Shown here: positions 62,536 to 64,000 of the stretch, piece after piece
Numbering within the stretch: the stretch's first letter is position 1
Layout of the letters: each line of letters starts with the position of its first letter
From: Haloglomus litoreum
GTDB lineage: Archaea; Halobacteriota; Halobacteria; Halobacteriales; Haloarculaceae
Reading direction: 5' to 3'
DNA length: 64,000 nt
Assembly: GCF_029338515.1 (NCBI RefSeq)
Contig: NZ_CP119988.1
Location: 310,001-374,000 of the forward strand
Made by a program: the position numbers and the translations under genes
The notes under the pieces: model-generated
Told to the model about the DNA's origin: nothing
The model's database searches: none
Seen by the model: only the letters and a program-made list of their open reading frames with translations

Positions 62536-63366
62536 ATGAGCGAGAACCCATCCCCAGACACGGACGAGACCACAGCGGGCAGTGCCCGCGAGGACGACAC
62601 CGCTGCGGAAACCGACGCCGATGCCGGCGAGTTCGAGTTCCCGGGCGACGGGAGCACGGAGCCGGTCATCGAACTGGACGGCGTCGACAGCGGCTACGGC
62701 GAGGTCCAGGTGCTCGACGACTGCTCGCTCCACCTGAACCCCGAGGAGATCGTCTGTCTCATCGGGCCGAACGGGGCCGGCAAGTCCACGGTGCTCAAGA
62801 CCATCTTCGGCATGCTGACGCCGTGGACCGGGACCGTCACCTACCACGGCGACGACATCGGCGGGATGGCCCCCGAGGACATCGTTCGCGAGGGTATCGG
62901 CTACGTCCCGCAGACCGACAACGTGTTCGGCTCGCTCACCATCGACGAGAACCTCCGGATGGGCGGCGTCGCCCGGAAGGGCGGCCTCGAGGAGGTCATC
63001 GACCAGCTGTACGACCGGTTCCCGCTCCTCGACGACAAGCGCGACTCGAAGGCCCGGACCCTCTCGGGCGGCCAGCGCCAGGTGCTCGCGTTCGCCCGGG
63101 CGCTCGTGATGGAGCCCGACGTGCTCCTCATCGACGAGCCCTCGGCGGGGCTGGCGCCCAACACCGCACAGGAGGTGTTCGGCCACGTCGAGGCCGTCAA
63201 CGAGCTGGACACGGCCATCCTGATGGTCGAGCAGAACGCGAAGGAGGGGCTGGCCATCTCCGACCGTGGCTACGTCCTCGACCAGGGGACGGTCCGGTTC
63301 GAGGACCGCGCCGACCAGCTGCTCGACAACGACGAGGTCGGGCGGCTCTACCTCGGCGGGGCGTGA
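62536..63366 (+). CDS. ABC transporter ATP-binding protein, LivF type
   Basis: The 276-residue ATPase has an acidic N-terminal tail (about 45 residues), Walker A GPNGAGKST, the LivF segment GIGYVPQTDNVFGSLTIDENL, the signature LSGGQRQVLAFARAL, Walker B VLLIDEPSAGLAP and a Glu-Gln pair (VEQNA) at the switch, where LivG has His. It forms the nucleotide-binding dimer with the preceding protein. It lies three bases downstream of that gene. Confidence 0.93.
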   Translation: MSENPSPDTDETTAGSAREDDTAAETDADAGEFEFPGDGSTEPVIELDGVDSGYGEVQVLDDCSLHLNPEEIVCLIGPNGAGKSTVLKTIFGMLTPWTGTVTYHGDDIGGMAPEDIVREGIGYVPQTDNVFGSLTIDENLRMGGVARKGGLEEVIDQLYDRFPLLDDKRDSKARTLSGGQRQVLAFARALVMEPDVLLIDEPSAGLAPNTAQEVFGHVEAVNELDTAILMVEQNAKEGLAISDRGYVLDQGTVRFEDRADQLLDNDEVGRLYLGGA

Positions 63367-64000
63367 CGGGCCTCCGCCGCTACGTTTTCGCGCTCGCTCC
63401 GCTCGCGGCCGCCGCGCTCTGGGGCGGGCTGTACGTCGTCAGCAAGTGGAGCTTCGCGTTCGTCCCGCCGGTCACGCTCGGCTTCCTCCGCGTCGCGCTC
63501 GGCGGTCTCGCGCTGTGGCTCGGGCTCAGCGTCGTCCGTGGCGCCACGGCGTCCCGACCCGTCGCGCGCGAGGACTGGCCGGCGTTCGTCGAACTCGGCG
63601 GCTGGGTCGCGCTCTCCATCGTCACCCAGTTCCTCGGCACCGACCTGACGAACGCGAGCCAGGGGTCGCTCCTGACGGTCCTGACGCCGGTGTTCGTGGT
63701 CGTCCTCGGCGCCGCCCTGCTCGGCGAGCGCGTCACCCGGGCGCGGGCGGCGGGCGTCGCTCTGGCTGGCGCGGGAACCGTCGTCGTCCTCGCCGGCCAG
63801 TACGACCTCACAGCCATCGCGGCGGGCAACGCCGCCGGTATCGCCCTGCTCGTGGCCGCCAGCCTCACGTGGGCCGGCTACACCGTCCGCGGGGTGGCCG
63901 TCGTCCGGCGGTACTCGGCGCTGACCGCCGTGACGTACTCCACCCTCGCCGCTATCCCGATGCTGGGACTGCTGGCCGTCGCCGAACTCTGGTCCCTCGG
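63363..64000 (+). CDS. DMT/EamA-family transporter, 3' end beyond window
   Basis: The open frame from the GTG at 63363 runs to the window edge (over 210 residues). It begins PLAAAALWGGLYVVSKWSFAF, followed by five or so helices with PPVTLGFLRVALGGLALWL and TNASQGSLLTVLTPVFVVVL, where GER follows. This is the EamA pattern of ten-helix drug/metabolite transporters. The GTG overlaps the LivF-type stop, so it may belong to the ABC operon and export an amino acid or a metabolite. Confidence 0.8.
   Translation, partial: MTGLRRYVFALAPLAAAALWGGLYVVSKWSFAFVPPVTLGFLRVALGGLALWLGLSVVRGATASRPVAREDWPAFVELGGWVALSIVTQFLGTDLTNASQGSLLTVLTPVFVVVLGAALLGERVTRARAAGVALAGAGTVVVLAGQYDLTAIAAGNAAGIALLVAASLTWAGYTVRGVAVVRRYSALTAVTYSTLAAIPMLGLLAVAELWSL

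Overview
The window is a 64 kb, very GC-rich stretch (coding regions around 70% G+C) of a halophilic archaeon (class Halobacteria). The evidence is a strongly acidic proteome, Tat rather than Sec signals on exported proteins, many starts with a TATA-like box about 25-32 nt upstream of the start codon (leaderless transcripts), and archaeal genes such as Hel308 helicase, KEOPS subunit Cgi121, RPA-type tandem OB-fold protein, bacterio-opsin-activator HTH regulators and class III PHA synthase. No IS element, CRISPR array, rRNA or replication origin was seen. One tRNA is present.

Layout. 1-2.6 kb: an uncharacterised gene cut by the left edge and a DUF7504-type gene, then a possible small peptide gene with nested inverted repeats. 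2.7-8.3 kb: housekeeping and small genes (methyltransferase, FMN reductase, HTH/membrane pair, citrate synthase, VTT membrane protein, gamma-glutamylcyclotransferase-like, DUF502). 8.4-12.5 kb: a polyhydroxyalkanoate cluster (phaB, phaC with an added helix-hairpin-helix tail, phaE, an AbrB-type gene and a divergent MaoC hydratase). 12.6-14.8 kb: alpha/beta hydrolase and GT87-like membrane protein. 15.0-18.7 kb: an operon of Lrp-RCK_C regulator, 50-residue zinc ribbon, USP and an APC permease fused to USP. 18.8-21.1 kb: amphi-Trp protein, and SBP56 (methanethiol oxidase-like) with a 2Fe-2S ferredoxin. 21.2-28 kb: Cgi121-Hel308, MFS transporter, RPA-like protein, second DUF7504 gene. 28.1-32.1 kb: tRNA-Arg(GCG), DUF309, phosphoesterase, CaCA exchanger, Nudix-eIF2B fusion.

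32.2-40.0 kb is a nine-gene Mrp-type Na+/H+ antiporter operon (E, F, G, an MrpA C-terminal equivalent, B, C and three D-type subunits). It is followed at 40.1-42.0 kb by an unrecognised protein, a KhtT-like K+/H+ antiporter regulatory subunit and a CaCA exchanger. 42-54.6 kb holds a DUF21 protein, tandem USP, an HTH_10 regulator with a secreted GH3 glycosidase, PhoD phosphatase, a Zn/Cd P-type ATPase, a crotonase and a UPF0104-type membrane protein.

54.7-63.4 kb looks like one functional unit for proline use: P5C dehydrogenase, an HTH_10 regulator, proline dehydrogenase and a five-gene branched-chain-type ABC importer. A palindrome, CCCGACCATGGTCGGG, or a half of it, lies upstream of all four transcription units in this block. 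This is the best candidate in the window for an undescribed regulatory system. A DMT/EamA transporter runs off the right edge.
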